A stretch of DNA of 40,861 nucleotides from an uncultured Flavobacterium sp. GTDB taxonomy: Bacteria > Bacteroidota > Bacteroidia > Flavobacteriales > Flavobacteriaceae. The translations under genes were made by a program, and so were the position numbers. Where the stretch lies: assembly GCA_937773775.1 (NCBI GenBank), contig CALJVL010000019.1:1-40861 (forward strand), given 5' to 3'. Positions 9,801 to 18,202 of the stretch are shown here, piece by piece (the stretch's first letter is position 1; each line of letters begins with the position of its first letter). The notes beneath the pieces are model-generated. The model did not search any database and had not been told where the DNA came from. It was given only the letters and a program-made list of their open reading frames with translations.

Positions 9801-9880
9801 GAAACCTCTTGTGAATAGGTCAAGCTGGTACAAAGTATCATTAGAAATACCGTAAAGCCTCTTAGTAGACTATTTTTCAT
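6866..9880 (-). CDS. SusC/RagA family TonB-dependent outer-membrane transporter
   Basis: This is a 1004-residue TonB-linked outer-membrane channel that imports ligands captured by its SusD partner, powered by TonB-ExbBD. A cleavable signal peptide (about residues 1-23, ending LTYSQ) is followed by a carboxypeptidase-regulatory-like beta-sandwich (VSGTVSDSNGPLPGASILVK...), the SusC signature segment ELKEVVVIGFGKQ, a plug domain (LQ/LVGKAAGVQI, RGISSISSSQEPLYVIDGLP, ASSAAIYGARGTNGVILITT), and a long beta-barrel ending IGLNIDL with the expected terminal aromatic/hydrophobic pattern. susD follows 11 bases later. A box TAAATTTG at 9929-9936 on the minus strand is a candidate promoter. There is no sugar-active enzyme next to it; instead peptidases flank it, so the locus does not look like a standard polysaccharide utilisation locus. 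Confidence 0.95.
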   Translation of the reverse strand: MKNSLLRGFTVFLMILCTSLTYSQEVSGTVSDSNGPLPGASILVKGTTNGVQTDMDGKFTIKSIGSNAILIFSYIGLKTQEVSVAGKSTINLILKVDSAELKEVVVIGFGKQSKRKITDNIASISSDQINQIPVANMQNALVGKAAGVQITQINGKVEGGVKVRIRGISSISSSQEPLYVIDGLPLINDNESTGAAPINPLISLNPNDIESIQILKDASSAAIYGARGTNGVILITTKQGKSGKTKISLNTSSGWSEATNKLSWLNAEQYVELFTEADVNSYGVEDIPWAEEQFDNMSNGKDWRNGAVDTDWQDLALVKGSVQDHTFSISGGDEKTVFFLSGGYNNTQGIIRGNSLERYSFRGNLDHKVSDKLRVGLNTSLSKTKIARIGADNSFATPLQAIAQSPLSPAYLDDGLTPNNESTIYYNFLTQEYNGNWGVNIFRTLMNSYLEYKIVPDLKFRTELGYDNNNQTEEYFSGSLTESASTNGYADANAVQSDKYSINNYFTYAKTFNEDYDLEFVGGMSFEESSRSRQYVAGTGFPSDELQTVESASEITAGSSSRTKYNFLSYFGRATFSFMDKYLLKGSLRYDGSSRFGAANRYGVFPAASAGWIISEEDFMKDSGVINLLKLRGSFGVTGNAGIGNFASLGLFGGSAYNQRSAITPIQLANQDLKWERTNQFDMGLDFALLNNRLSGGIDYYVKKTNDLLLNEPIPGTSGWSTLTRNVGSLTNKGFEFVLNTTNIQTDNLTWKTSLNLSTLDNKVTDLPGGDIVASRNIVRVGETISSFYLVEYAGVDPANGDALFYLNTEKADGTLDKTTTNNFNQAQRIISGSPYPTFMAGMTNTVSFKNFDFSFTFQGEWGSSMYNEGGKFQSGNMRYEDNQTTDQLNRWQNPGDITNVPQARLYSTNGQQASTRYLEKTDFVRLRNLSLGYTFPRTFTQKIALDRVRLYLTGVNLLTFTNYSGYDPEASYDNNGDSNIQKGITFYSAPPAKTITIGLNIDL

Positions 9881-9928
9881 AAATAATAAATAAATTGGTT
9901 AATACTGGTTTTAATTAGTTGAACTTAA

Positions 9929-9936
9929 CAAATTTA
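9929..9936 (-). promoter_or_regulatory. candidate -7 box of the susCD promoter
   Basis: The minus strand reads TAAATTTG, an exact match to the Bacteroidota -7 consensus TAnnTTTG, 49 bases upstream of the susC ATG. No clear TTG was found at the expected -33 distance. Confidence 0.4.
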
Positions 9937-10200
9937 GGTAAAATATTTAAGAAAATATTAACTTATCCCAATTAATAATCAGATGGAATAAAATTAAATT
10001 TAATCTAGTAAAAAGCCACAAGGCCTCTTAAAGCATTGTATTTGCTCAAAAATCATATTACTGCTTTTATAATAAAAATCACCGCCATAAATTATAAAAA
10101 GGCATTTGAACCTGTTAAAAAAAAACAAATAGTTGTTTCTGCTTTTTTACAGATTTTTGTTGGATTTAATACTTTTTTGATCGGTTAATTATAAAAACAA

Positions 10201-10230
10201 CAAAACCCCAAATTTTAATTTGGGGTTTTG
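10201..10230 (-). terminator. Rho-independent terminator after the M14 peptidase gene
   Basis: A perfect 13-base inverted repeat (10201-10213 and 10218-10230, loop TTTA) has A/T-rich flanks that give U-rich tails. It lies 38 bases past the M14 stop, separating that gene from susCD transcriptionally. Confidence 0.75.
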
Positions 10231-10267
10231 CAAACCAAAACTTGCTTCTAAAAAACTTTATTTACAT

Positions 10268-12775
10268 TTAATTCACTAAAAATAATGCATTGCTGAATAG
10301 TAAATTTCCATTTTCCCAAAACCCCCTAAACAAAGGATTATCAATCATATAAATCACCTGCCCCTTCCCTTTTGAATCTATAGCAAAACTTACTGTATTC
10401 TTTAATTTATCTTTAATATCATGTCCAACAAAACCATAACTTTTATAATCCTTTGGAACATAAACTACATTTAAAGCTTTTTTCAAAAGAGAATAATGCC
10501 TGACATCTGTTTTTAAACTGAAATATTGATCTCCTAAACCAAAAGACATAGGATGCGTTACATCTAACACGTTTTCTATTACGGCACCTGGAATTGAAGC
10601 AGAAATAGCGCGACGCTCAGCACTTTGATAATTAAGAAAACGGTCTTTTAATTCCGCATCTGCTTCTGCTTTCTCAGATGCTTTTTTATCATCTTCAGAT
10701 TCAAAAAGAGTCAATGCGTATCCTTCTTTATCTTCAAAAATACTTAAAGCATTATTCATAGCGATTACCTTCCCTCCTTTTTTAATCCAATTTTCAATTT
10801 GTTTTTGTTGGTCATCAGAGAAATCATAGTAACCATCGGCCAAAATTAAGGTATTGTAGGTCTCTAAATTAAGTTTATCGAAATTACGAACTTCAACAAC
10901 GCTAACTGGATAACCAGCCACTTGTTCCAAATAAAACCAAACAGAACCAAATTCAGTCGAACCAACTCCTTCCCCTGATAATAATGCGATTTTTGGAGCT
11001 TTTAAGATACTAAAGTTTTCACCTCCTAAATCATTCCCGTTTACAGAATAACCGCTTGTTATATAATTGTAATCGTTTTTAATTTTTATTATATCTGAAA
11101 TTGTTTTTTCAAAATCAGTAATTTTTGGATTATCTGCTTTACTGACTATTAATCCTCCAGCTTCGATAATCGTTTTACCAAAAACTGCTTTTTTCATCGC
11201 AGATCTCACCTTAATCTCTTTTTGATGCAGCAAAGCTAGGACTTGTGCAGAAATTCGGTTATTCCATGGAATATGAAAAGCATATACAGCATCAGGAATA
11301 GTATGTACAATAGCTTCAATTGAAGCTTTCGTTTTTAGATTTAGACTATTTTTTAAAGCATATCCTTCAACACCATAAGCTAGTGGCAAAGCCCAAGCGG
11401 TGATATCATACGACAAACTATCGTGTAAAACCTGATTGGGTTCAAATAAAACTTGGGTTAATACCGCCTTTGGCTGATCTACTTTTATGATTAAATCATT
11501 TGGTTCAATCGAAAAACTTTTCTCTTTTTGGATTTGATAATTAAAGCCTGAAGCTTTTTGACTTCCATCTGCGTAAGCAAATTCGATATGGTTTTTTTTC
11601 AATAAATCCGCCATTTGCTCTAATTTTGGATTACTTTTTAAAACATACGTTTTATACTCGCCTTTGACTACTTTTCTAGAATTGTTCATAAAACCTCTAA
11701 AGCCTTTAATTAAATTATCAGATTCAGATACAGCACTACCAACAGCAGTTAAAACTGCTTTAGCATGATGCGTCAATCGATCCTTAATAGACAAAAGATC
11801 TCCGTTTTCTAACAAAACTTCCCTTCCTGCTCCTATTCCTCCTTGCTCAAAGGTCATTCCTACAGCGCCATTATAAGTAGGATAAGTATCCCCATAACTT
11901 GGGTAAAACATATCAAAACGTTCCCGAGTATTGTACAACCAATTTTCCTGATCAAACTTCTTAGAAATATTTTCGCCTATAACATTGTGAAAATCTTTTT
12001 GATATTTCTCAATATATTCATGCCAAGGTTCTGCAGATGGCGGAAAAAAATAGGGAGAATTATAGCTCATTTCATGAACATCTACATGCATTTGAGGCAA
12101 CCATTCATTGTATGAAGCCAAACGCTGTTGGGTTTCGATCTGTGTCTGCCAAGCCCAATCTCTGTTTAAATCAAAAATATAATGATTGTATCTACCTCCG
12201 GGCCAAACTTCCATATGTTCTCTATCTGTTAATTCTGGATGAGTGTTTTTTCCAGAAATCTGTCTCAACCAATTTCCGTATCTGGAATATCCGTCAGGAT
12301 TGATGCAGGGATCTAAAATTACAATTGTATTTTTCAACCAATTTTTAGATTCAGGATTTGCTGGGTTGACTAATTCATAAGCAACCGTCATCGCGCTTTC
12401 AGTCCCGGCATATTCGTTACCATGAACATTAAAACTCAACCAAACAATTAATTTATCCCCTATCGTCTGAGTCTTTTTATCCGACATCCCTATTGCTGCC
12501 AAATTATTATCTCTAATTTGATCTAAGTTTGCAAGGTTCTCAGGAGCTGAAATGTAATACACATTTAAATCCCGCTCTTCTGAAGTTTGACCATATTTTT
12601 GTTTTTTTATAGAACTTGACTCCTCTGTTAATTGCTTAAAATAAGCTTCAACCTGATGGTAATAACTAATTTGTTTTCCATAATTCGGTAAAAATTCTGA
12701 AGGGCTTTTTAACTGAGCATTTACTGAAACTGCAGCTAAGAGAAGAAAAAATAAAGAAAATAATGTTTTTTTCAT
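10268..12775 (-). CDS. secreted M14 family zinc carboxypeptidase with C-terminal GATase-like domain
   Basis: This is a zinc metallopeptidase that should remove C-terminal residues from peptides outside the cytoplasm. The start used is the ATG at 12775 (MKKTLFSLFFLLLAAVSVNAQ), a clean signal peptide; an ATG nine codons earlier lies within the candidate -7 promoter box, so it is unlikely to be used. Numbering from 12775, the zinc ligands are H118 and E121 (in HGNEYAGTE) and H234 (in HVDVHEM), and the catalytic Glu is E310 (TFEQGG). After the roughly 350-residue peptidase domain comes a beta-rich middle and then a class I glutamine-amidotransferase-like fold (ALLSGEGVGSTEFGSVW... LILADGYYDF), an arrangement seen in large Bacteroidota M14 proteins. 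It neighbours susCD and the S51 peptidase. Substrate specificity cannot be read. Confidence 0.9.
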   Translation of the reverse strand: MKKTLFSLFFLLLAAVSVNAQLKSPSEFLPNYGKQISYYHQVEAYFKQLTEESSSIKKQKYGQTSEERDLNVYYISAPENLANLDQIRDNNLAAIGMSDKKTQTIGDKLIVWLSFNVHGNEYAGTESAMTVAYELVNPANPESKNWLKNTIVILDPCINPDGYSRYGNWLRQISGKNTHPELTDREHMEVWPGGRYNHYIFDLNRDWAWQTQIETQQRLASYNEWLPQMHVDVHEMSYNSPYFFPPSAEPWHEYIEKYQKDFHNVIGENISKKFDQENWLYNTRERFDMFYPSYGDTYPTYNGAVGMTFEQGGIGAGREVLLENGDLLSIKDRLTHHAKAVLTAVGSAVSESDNLIKGFRGFMNNSRKVVKGEYKTYVLKSNPKLEQMADLLKKNHIEFAYADGSQKASGFNYQIQKEKSFSIEPNDLIIKVDQPKAVLTQVLFEPNQVLHDSLSYDITAWALPLAYGVEGYALKNSLNLKTKASIEAIVHTIPDAVYAFHIPWNNRISAQVLALLHQKEIKVRSAMKKAVFGKTIIEAGGLIVSKADNPKITDFEKTISDIIKIKNDYNYITSGYSVNGNDLGGENFSILKAPKIALLSGEGVGSTEFGSVWFYLEQVAGYPVSVVEVRNFDKLNLETYNTLILADGYYDFSDDQQKQIENWIKKGGKVIAMNNALSIFEDKEGYALTLFESEDDKKASEKAEADAELKDRFLNYQSAERRAISASIPGAVIENVLDVTHPMSFGLGDQYFSLKTDVRHYSLLKKALNVVYVPKDYKSYGFVGHDIKDKLKNTVSFAIDSKGKGQVIYMIDNPLFRGFWENGNLLFSNALFLVN

Positions 12776-12799
12776 AACGATATTAATTTGGTTGTTCTC

Positions 12800-12828
12800 C
12801 AAAAATAGACTTAAAAAACGTTTTTCAA
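12800..12828 (-). promoter_or_regulatory. candidate Bacteroidota-type promoter of the M14 peptidase gene
   Basis: On the minus strand TTG (12826-12828) is followed after 18 bases by TATTTTTG (12800-12807), matching the -33 TTG / -7 TAnnTTTG pattern. The start of transcription would fall near 12793, just before the ATG at 12775. Confidence 0.5.
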
Positions 12829-13279
12829 TACCTATTCTAACAATAACTTTTAACTTAAATTTTTCATGAAAAATAAAAAGTCACTACAAAATAAACACAA
12901 ATAACTATCTATCAATACTTTGAATTTAAAAAAAAGAAAAAAGAAAAACACTTAAAATATTATAAGAGTTCAAAATGAACAGCAAACCTTAATCACAAAG
13001 ATCTCTTCAAATTACAAAAAGTATTACTTCAAAAATAAGTTGTAATTTAGACGCAATGCAAAATTCATCTACTCTACAATTCATCTTGAGGTTTTTCACA
13101 AAAGAAATGGCATTCTAATAAATTTTAAAAGTAATTATGAAAAAACTAAACCTCTTATCCCGTTTCTTTTTCCTATTATTATATTTTCACTGGAGCCCAT
13201 AATTTTTTTTGCTAACCTTTATTCAACGTTAGAATAATCATAAAAAGATAACCTATCCAATTATACAAAACCAAAAACT
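12829..13279. other. divergent intergenic region between M14 and S51 peptidase genes
   Basis: About 450 A/T-rich bases lie between the minus-strand peptidase promoter and the plus-strand S51 gene. The only item seen is a 21-codon ORF at 13137-13202 (MKKLNLLSRFFFLLLYFHWS...), which looks like an isolated signal peptide. I have no evidence that it is translated. No RNA gene or clear operator is visible. Confidence 0.4.
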
Positions 13280-14131
13280 ATGAACAAATCTATTTTAATT
13301 TATAAATTTTATTTTATAATTGCACTCGCACTGTCCTTTAGTTCCGTTCAAGCTCAATCTCCAAAAGGAAACTTATTTATTATTGGCGGCGGAAACAGAT
13401 CGGATAAACTAATGAACAATTTGTTGACCATTTCGAAATTGGAAGCAAAAGATTATATCGTAGTATTACCCATGTCCAGCCGAGAACCAGACAGTGCTTA
13501 TATTTATTTTAATGATCAATTAAAAATGCTAACACCAAACCCCATAGTCATGCTTAATTTTGATGCGAAGACAGCTTCTAATCAAAAATGGATTGACTCA
13601 CTTCAAAATGCAAAACTCATTTATATAAGTGGTGGCGATCAATCCCGATTCATGGATATCGTCAAAAACACTCCCATTAAAACAGCCATCCATAAAGCCT
13701 ACGAAAACGGAAGCACCATTGCCGGAACAAGTGCTGGAGCAGCGGTAATGTGTGAACATATGATTACCGGAAATCAAAAGTTAAACCCAATATATTCAGG
13801 AACTTTTGATAATATTCGCCACAATAATCTTGAAACAACAGAGGGATTAGGCCTAATGCAAAACGTAATTATTGACCAGCATTTTGTAAAAAGAAGTCGC
13901 TACAACCGCTTACTATCTGCCGTGGTAGAATTCCCTTCTCATATCGGAATAGGAATTGATGAAGCAACGGCTATCATTGTTCGAAATGAATCAATTGAAA
14001 TTACAGGAGAAAGTGAAGTCATCGTTATCAAAAATCCAAAAGGGATTCAAAAATCTGAAACAAACAATCTCATCTCCATAGAAAGTCTAGAAATGAGTAT
14101 TTACAATAGTGGTCAAAAATTTAAAATATAA
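13280..14131 (+). CDS. secreted cyanophycinase-family serine peptidase (S51)
   Basis: Peptidase family S51 includes cyanophycinase, which cuts the arginyl-aspartate polymer cyanophycin into beta-Asp-Arg dipeptides, and dipeptidase E. The features that point to the cyanophycinase branch are GGGNRSDKLM near the N-terminus, SGGDQSRF, the nucleophile elbow AGTSAGA with Ser151, IIDQHFVKRSRYNRL with the catalytic His201, and GIGIDEATAIIV. A signal peptide of about 25 residues (ending SSVQAQS) indicates export, as in extracellular CphE-type enzymes. Length (283 residues) fits. It is 5 bases upstream of the acylase gene, so they form one transcript. Whether the substrate is cyanophycin is unknown; many Bacteroidota S51 proteins are uncharacterised. 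Confidence 0.85.
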   Translation: MNKSILIYKFYFIIALALSFSSVQAQSPKGNLFIIGGGNRSDKLMNNLLTISKLEAKDYIVVLPMSSREPDSAYIYFNDQLKMLTPNPIVMLNFDAKTASNQKWIDSLQNAKLIYISGGDQSRFMDIVKNTPIKTAIHKAYENGSTIAGTSAGAAVMCEHMITGNQKLNPIYSGTFDNIRHNNLETTEGLGLMQNVIIDQHFVKRSRYNRLLSAVVEFPSHIGIGIDEATAIIVRNESIEITGESEVIVIKNPKGIQKSETNNLISIESLEMSIYNSGQKFKI

Positions 14132-14136
14132 TAGTA

Positions 14137-16338
14137 ATGTCAAATTATAAAAACAGTCTAAAATTAGTCGTGCTTTTTCTATGTGTAAATTCCCAAGTAT
14201 TCTCTCAAAATAGTAACACAAAAGAAAGCCAAAGACTCGAAAAAGCAGCAACACAAGTAACTATTATTAGAGACAATTGGGGCATTCCACACGTTTATGG
14301 AAAAACCGATGCGGATGCCGTCTTTGGTTTATTGTATGCCCAATGCGAAGATGATTTCGTTCGCATTGAAATGAATTATATCGAAAAACTGGGACGCTTA
14401 TCCGAAATCAAAGGACAATCCGTTTTATATAATGATTTGGAAACAAGGTTAATAATCTCCGAGGAAGAAGCCAAAACCGATTATGAAAATGCCAAACCTT
14501 GGTTAAAAAAATTACTAAACGCATATGCGGGCGGAATCAATTATTTTCTCTACAAAAATCCCGCTGTACAACCAGCCTTATTAAAACATTTCGAACCGTG
14601 GTATCCGCTGCTTTGGACAGATGGAAGTATCGGTGCCATTAGTACGGGAGATCTAAATACCGGCGAATTAAAAGCGTTTTATTCTGGTAATACTGATAAA
14701 GTATCTTATATTGAAAGAGAAAAAAATATCCAAACGGGATCGAACGGGTTTGCTTTGGCACCGTCAAAAACAGCCTCAGGAAATGCCATTTTATATATCA
14801 ATCCTCACACTAGTTTTTATTTTAGACCCGAAGTACAAATAAGTAGTGAAGAAGGGTTAAATGCTTATGGAGCCGTTACTTGGGGACAGTTTTTCATATA
14901 CCAAGGGTTTAACGAAAATTGCGGTTGGATGCATACCTCTTCAAATGTAGATGTATCTGATATGTATGCAGAAAAAATAGTGACTAAAAACGAGAAGCTT
15001 TTTTATGAATATGACGGTAAATTACTACCAATGATTGAAAAAGAAATCATTATCAAATATTTGGAAAACGGTAAATTAAAAAACAAAGAGTTTAAAACCT
15101 ATTTTACCAATCATGGACCCATAATGGCCCAAAGAGAAGGCAAATGGATTAGCTTAAAATCATTCAATCGTTCCATAAAAAGTTTAGAAGAAAGTTGGTT
15201 AAGAACCAAATCTAAAAATTTTGAAGATTATAAAGCGGCAATGGATATAAAAGCGAACACTTCTAACAATACGGTTTATGCAGATTCGAAAGGAAATATC
15301 GCCTATTGGCATGGAAATTTTGTACCTATTAGAGACCCAAAAATTAACTGGTCGAAAGTAGTTGACGGAACAACTTCGGCCACAGAATGGAAAGGATTAC
15401 ATGAAGTATCGGAAACTGTACATTCTTACAATCCTACAAATGGCTGGCTACAAAACTGCAATTCGACCCCTTTCTCAGCCGCAGGGAATCAAAGTCCAAA
15501 AAAAGAAAACTACCTTCCTTATATGGCCCCTGACGGAGAAAATTTTAGAGCCTTGAATGCAGTTCGTCTTCTCAGCAAGGGAGAAAATTATACGTTGGAC
15601 AAAATAATAACTGACGGCTATGATACAAAACTGACTGCTTTTGAAATTCTAATTCCTGCTTTGATTTCAAGTTTTGAAAAGAATAACTTAGCAAAAGATC
15701 CATTATATAAGGATTTAATAGAACCTATAAATGTTCTGAAAAAATGGGACTACTATTCTAATGAAAAATCGATAGCCACAACTTTAGCCTTAGAATGGGT
15801 AATAAAATTAGATCCTATAATACAAAGAGCGTACGTTGAGCAAGGACAAATAGACCAAGTTACAAACACTTCCCTTTTTGCTAAAAACGCTGGTGTTGAT
15901 CAATTAGTACCACAATTACTAACCGTCGTAGAAGAGTTAAAAAACAAATTTGGAAAATGGGAAATTCCTTGGGGCGATATTAATCGCTTTCAAAGATTAT
16001 CCGGGGATATTAATCTCAAATACGACGATAACTTACAGAGCACAGCCATAGGTTTTGGACCTGCACTTTGGGGTTCTTTGCCTGCTTTTACTAGTAATTA
16101 TCAAAAAGAAACAAAAAAAAGATACGGTTATAATGGAAATAGTTTTGTTTGTGCGGTTGAATTTGGCCCCAAAATTAAAGCGAAGTCACTGCTTGCTGGA
16201 GGTAACAGTAGCGATCCAACATCGAAACACTTTAATGATCAAGTAGAAATGTATCGAAAGGGAGAGTTTAAAGATGTTTGGTTTTACAAAGAAGCTGTCG
16301 AAAAAAATGCCGAACGAACTTACCATCCAGGGGAATAA
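14137..16338 (+). CDS. secreted penicillin acylase family Ntn hydrolase (S45)
   Basis: This is an N-terminal-nucleophile amidase that cleaves itself into alpha and beta chains and hydrolyses an acyl-amide bond (relatives: penicillin G acylase, aculeacin A acylase, the AHL acylase PvdQ). The 733-residue precursor has an N-terminal signal peptide (ending SQVFSQ). The alpha chain begins with TIIRDNWGIPHVYGKTDADA and contains GLLYAQCEDDFVRIE. The autocatalytic site is QTG|SNGFALAPSKT, with Ser202 becoming the beta-chain N-terminus, followed by NPHTSF. The beta chain has the NENCGWMHTSSNVDVSD loop, GNIAYWHGN and the terminal DQVEMYRKGEFK region. It follows the S51 gene after 5 bases and is followed by a terminator. 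It could release acyl groups or amino acids from N-acylated or capped peptides; the substrate is unknown. Confidence 0.92.
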   Translation: MSNYKNSLKLVVLFLCVNSQVFSQNSNTKESQRLEKAATQVTIIRDNWGIPHVYGKTDADAVFGLLYAQCEDDFVRIEMNYIEKLGRLSEIKGQSVLYNDLETRLIISEEEAKTDYENAKPWLKKLLNAYAGGINYFLYKNPAVQPALLKHFEPWYPLLWTDGSIGAISTGDLNTGELKAFYSGNTDKVSYIEREKNIQTGSNGFALAPSKTASGNAILYINPHTSFYFRPEVQISSEEGLNAYGAVTWGQFFIYQGFNENCGWMHTSSNVDVSDMYAEKIVTKNEKLFYEYDGKLLPMIEKEIIIKYLENGKLKNKEFKTYFTNHGPIMAQREGKWISLKSFNRSIKSLEESWLRTKSKNFEDYKAAMDIKANTSNNTVYADSKGNIAYWHGNFVPIRDPKINWSKVVDGTTSATEWKGLHEVSETVHSYNPTNGWLQNCNSTPFSAAGNQSPKKENYLPYMAPDGENFRALNAVRLLSKGENYTLDKIITDGYDTKLTAFEILIPALISSFEKNNLAKDPLYKDLIEPINVLKKWDYYSNEKSIATTLALEWVIKLDPIIQRAYVEQGQIDQVTNTSLFAKNAGVDQLVPQLLTVVEELKNKFGKWEIPWGDINRFQRLSGDINLKYDDNLQSTAIGFGPALWGSLPAFTSNYQKETKKRYGYNGNSFVCAVEFGPKIKAKSLLAGGNSSDPTSKHFNDQVEMYRKGEFKDVWFYKEAVEKNAERTYHPGE

Positions 16339-16488
16339 TTTAGATTAAAACTACTTGAAATTCAACCCATCAAAATGATTCTATCAAATCACAAAAAAGA
16401 GAAATATTTACTATGAAATAGAAATATTCTTTCTAAATTTTTCAATATTTCACTTCAGTTTTTACACCAAAAAAATACCATATCATTA

Positions 16489-16534
16489 ATATCCAAAAAG
16501 CCGCTACTTGCATTTTAAGCGGCTTTTTGGATAT
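16489..16534. terminator. bidirectional-looking terminator after the acylase gene
   Basis: A perfect 16-base inverted repeat (16489-16504 and 16519-16534, 14-base loop) carries A-run and T-run flanks inside the stem. It ends the S51-acylase transcript 150 bases after its stop. Confidence 0.75.
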
Positions 16535-16729
16535 ATTTCCTTATATTTGTCAATAAATATTTAATTACTGGGTTGAAAAATCGGTTTATTGCCAATATAA
16601 ATAACAATCCTTTCTGCGATTTCATATCCTTGAAATCATCCTGAAAAACCATCTTTATGTGCGGTCTACTGCATCTTTTGTCATTTGGAAAAATTCCATT
16701 TACAGGCATTAAAATAATCCGAATAAAAC
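16535..16729. promoter_or_regulatory. candidate promoter and long leader upstream of the symporter gene
   Basis: TATATTTG at 16542-16549 matches the -7 consensus TAnnTTTG exactly and abuts the preceding terminator. The nearest upstream TTG (16527-16529) is only 12 bases away, so the -33 element is unclear. Transcription from here would leave a leader of about 175 bases before the ATG at 16730, in which I recognise no gene or known riboswitch. Confidence 0.35.
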
Positions 16730-18202
16730 ATGCATACAATAGATTATATTATCTTCGTTATCTACATGGTAGCCATGTTAGCTGTTGGACTTTATTTTTT
16801 CAAAAAAAACAAAACCGCCGAAGATTTTTATGTAAGTGGACGTAGTATGAGCAGCTGGCATATCGGTTTATCTGTTGTTGCTACTGATGTTGGTGGTGGG
16901 TTTTCAATTGGCTTGGGCGGACTTGGTTTTACCATGGGAATCTCTGGTTCATGGATGCTTTTCACGGGGCTTCTTGGTGCTTGGTTGAGCGCTGTTTACC
17001 TGATTCCAAAAGTGAGCCATCTGGGACACAAATATAAATTTTTTACTTTTCCACAAATTTTCGGTCATTTCTACGACGGGCGGGTAGCTCTTTTGGCTGG
17101 AATTATTTCTGCCATTGGATATATCGGATTTACGAGTTCGCAAGTTTTGGCTGGAGCCAAATTAGCTTCGGCAACCGTTGATGGGTTAAGCATACAAACG
17201 GCATTAATAGTAATGGGGACTATCGCGGTAGTCTATACTGCAATCGGAGGACTGAAAGCCGTTATATACACGGACACCATACAATGGTTGATATTGATTG
17301 GCGGATTGGTTTTCATCGGAATCCCCATCGCATATAATACTGTAGGTGGTTATGATGTCATCAAAGCAACATTAGCTCCCGAATATTTATCGTTAACTAA
17401 TGTGACATGGTATCAAATTTTAAACTGGTCCATCACCATCATTCCGATCTGGTTTGTGGGAATGACATTATACCAAAGAATTTATGCCAGTAAGGGAGAA
17501 AAAGAAGCAAAAAAAGCCTGGTTAATTGCCGGTGTATTCGAATGGCCCATAATGGCTTTTATGGGTGTGATATTAGGAATGCTTGCCAAAGTGGCCGCAA
17601 CGAAAGGAATGTTTGAGGGAATTACGGACGCCTCATCGATGGATAGCGAAATGGGATTGCCTATTTTATTGGCAACCATACTTCCCGTTGGACTAATGGG
17701 ATTGATGCTTTCCTCCTATTTTTCGGCTATACTTTCCACCGCTGATAGCTGCCTAATGGCTGCCTCTGGTAATATTGTTACCGATATTCTCTCCAAATTT
17801 TCCAAAAAAGAATTGACCCATAAAAAAGAGCTTCAGCTTTCACAAATAGTCACACTGTTGATTGGTATTTTTGCCATATTGCTGGCGTCCCAAATGCAAA
17901 ATGTACTGGAACTCATGCTCTACTCCTATGCCTTTATGGTATCTGGATTATTCATTCCCGTTATTGGTGCTTTATTTTGGAAAAAAAGCCATCCCATAGC
18001 TGCTTTTTGGAGCATGCTCTTTGGAGGAGGAACAACAATTTTACTGATTATTACCGAAAATAAATTACCTTTAGGGATAGCATTACCCGAGCATTTGGAT
18101 GCTAATCTTTACGGGATAACTATTTCACTACTTTTATTCGTTACAATATCAATTTATCATAATAACAAAAAAGAAAGACAAAATGGAATTCAAAATAATT
18201 AA
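16730..18202 (+). CDS. sodium:solute symporter family transporter
   Basis: This inner-membrane secondary transporter would couple uptake of a small solute to sodium. The 490-residue protein has about 13 hydrophobic segments. The first reads YIIFVIYMVAMLAVGLYFFK and is followed by the conserved AEDFYVSGRSMSSWHIGLSVVATD and GGGFSIGLGG motifs. The later SSYFSAILSTADSCLMAASG segment is a hallmark of the family around the TM8 sodium site. The last four codons-plus overlap the start of the GNAT gene by 20 bases, so the two are translationally coupled. The neighbouring M20 amidohydrolase and racemases suggest an amino acid or N-acyl amino acid as cargo, which is inference from context. Confidence 0.92.
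   Translation: MHTIDYIIFVIYMVAMLAVGLYFFKKNKTAEDFYVSGRSMSSWHIGLSVVATDVGGGFSIGLGGLGFTMGISGSWMLFTGLLGAWLSAVYLIPKVSHLGHKYKFFTFPQIFGHFYDGRVALLAGIISAIGYIGFTSSQVLAGAKLASATVDGLSIQTALIVMGTIAVVYTAIGGLKAVIYTDTIQWLILIGGLVFIGIPIAYNTVGGYDVIKATLAPEYLSLTNVTWYQILNWSITIIPIWFVGMTLYQRIYASKGEKEAKKAWLIAGVFEWPIMAFMGVILGMLAKVAATKGMFEGITDASSMDSEMGLPILLATILPVGLMGLMLSSYFSAILSTADSCLMAASGNIVTDILSKFSKKELTHKKELQLSQIVTLLIGIFAILLASQMQNVLELMLYSYAFMVSGLFIPVIGALFWKKSHPIAAFWSMLFGGGTTILLIITENKLPLGIALPEHLDANLYGITISLLLFVTISIYHNNKKERQNGIQNN

Larger units (their letters stand above)
9881..10267. other. intergenic region between susC and the M14 peptidase gene
   Basis: These 387 bases hold the candidate susC -7 box (9929-9936) and the terminator of the upstream peptidase gene (10201-10230). 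Nothing else is recognisable: no ORF with family signal and no RNA gene. Confidence 0.5.
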
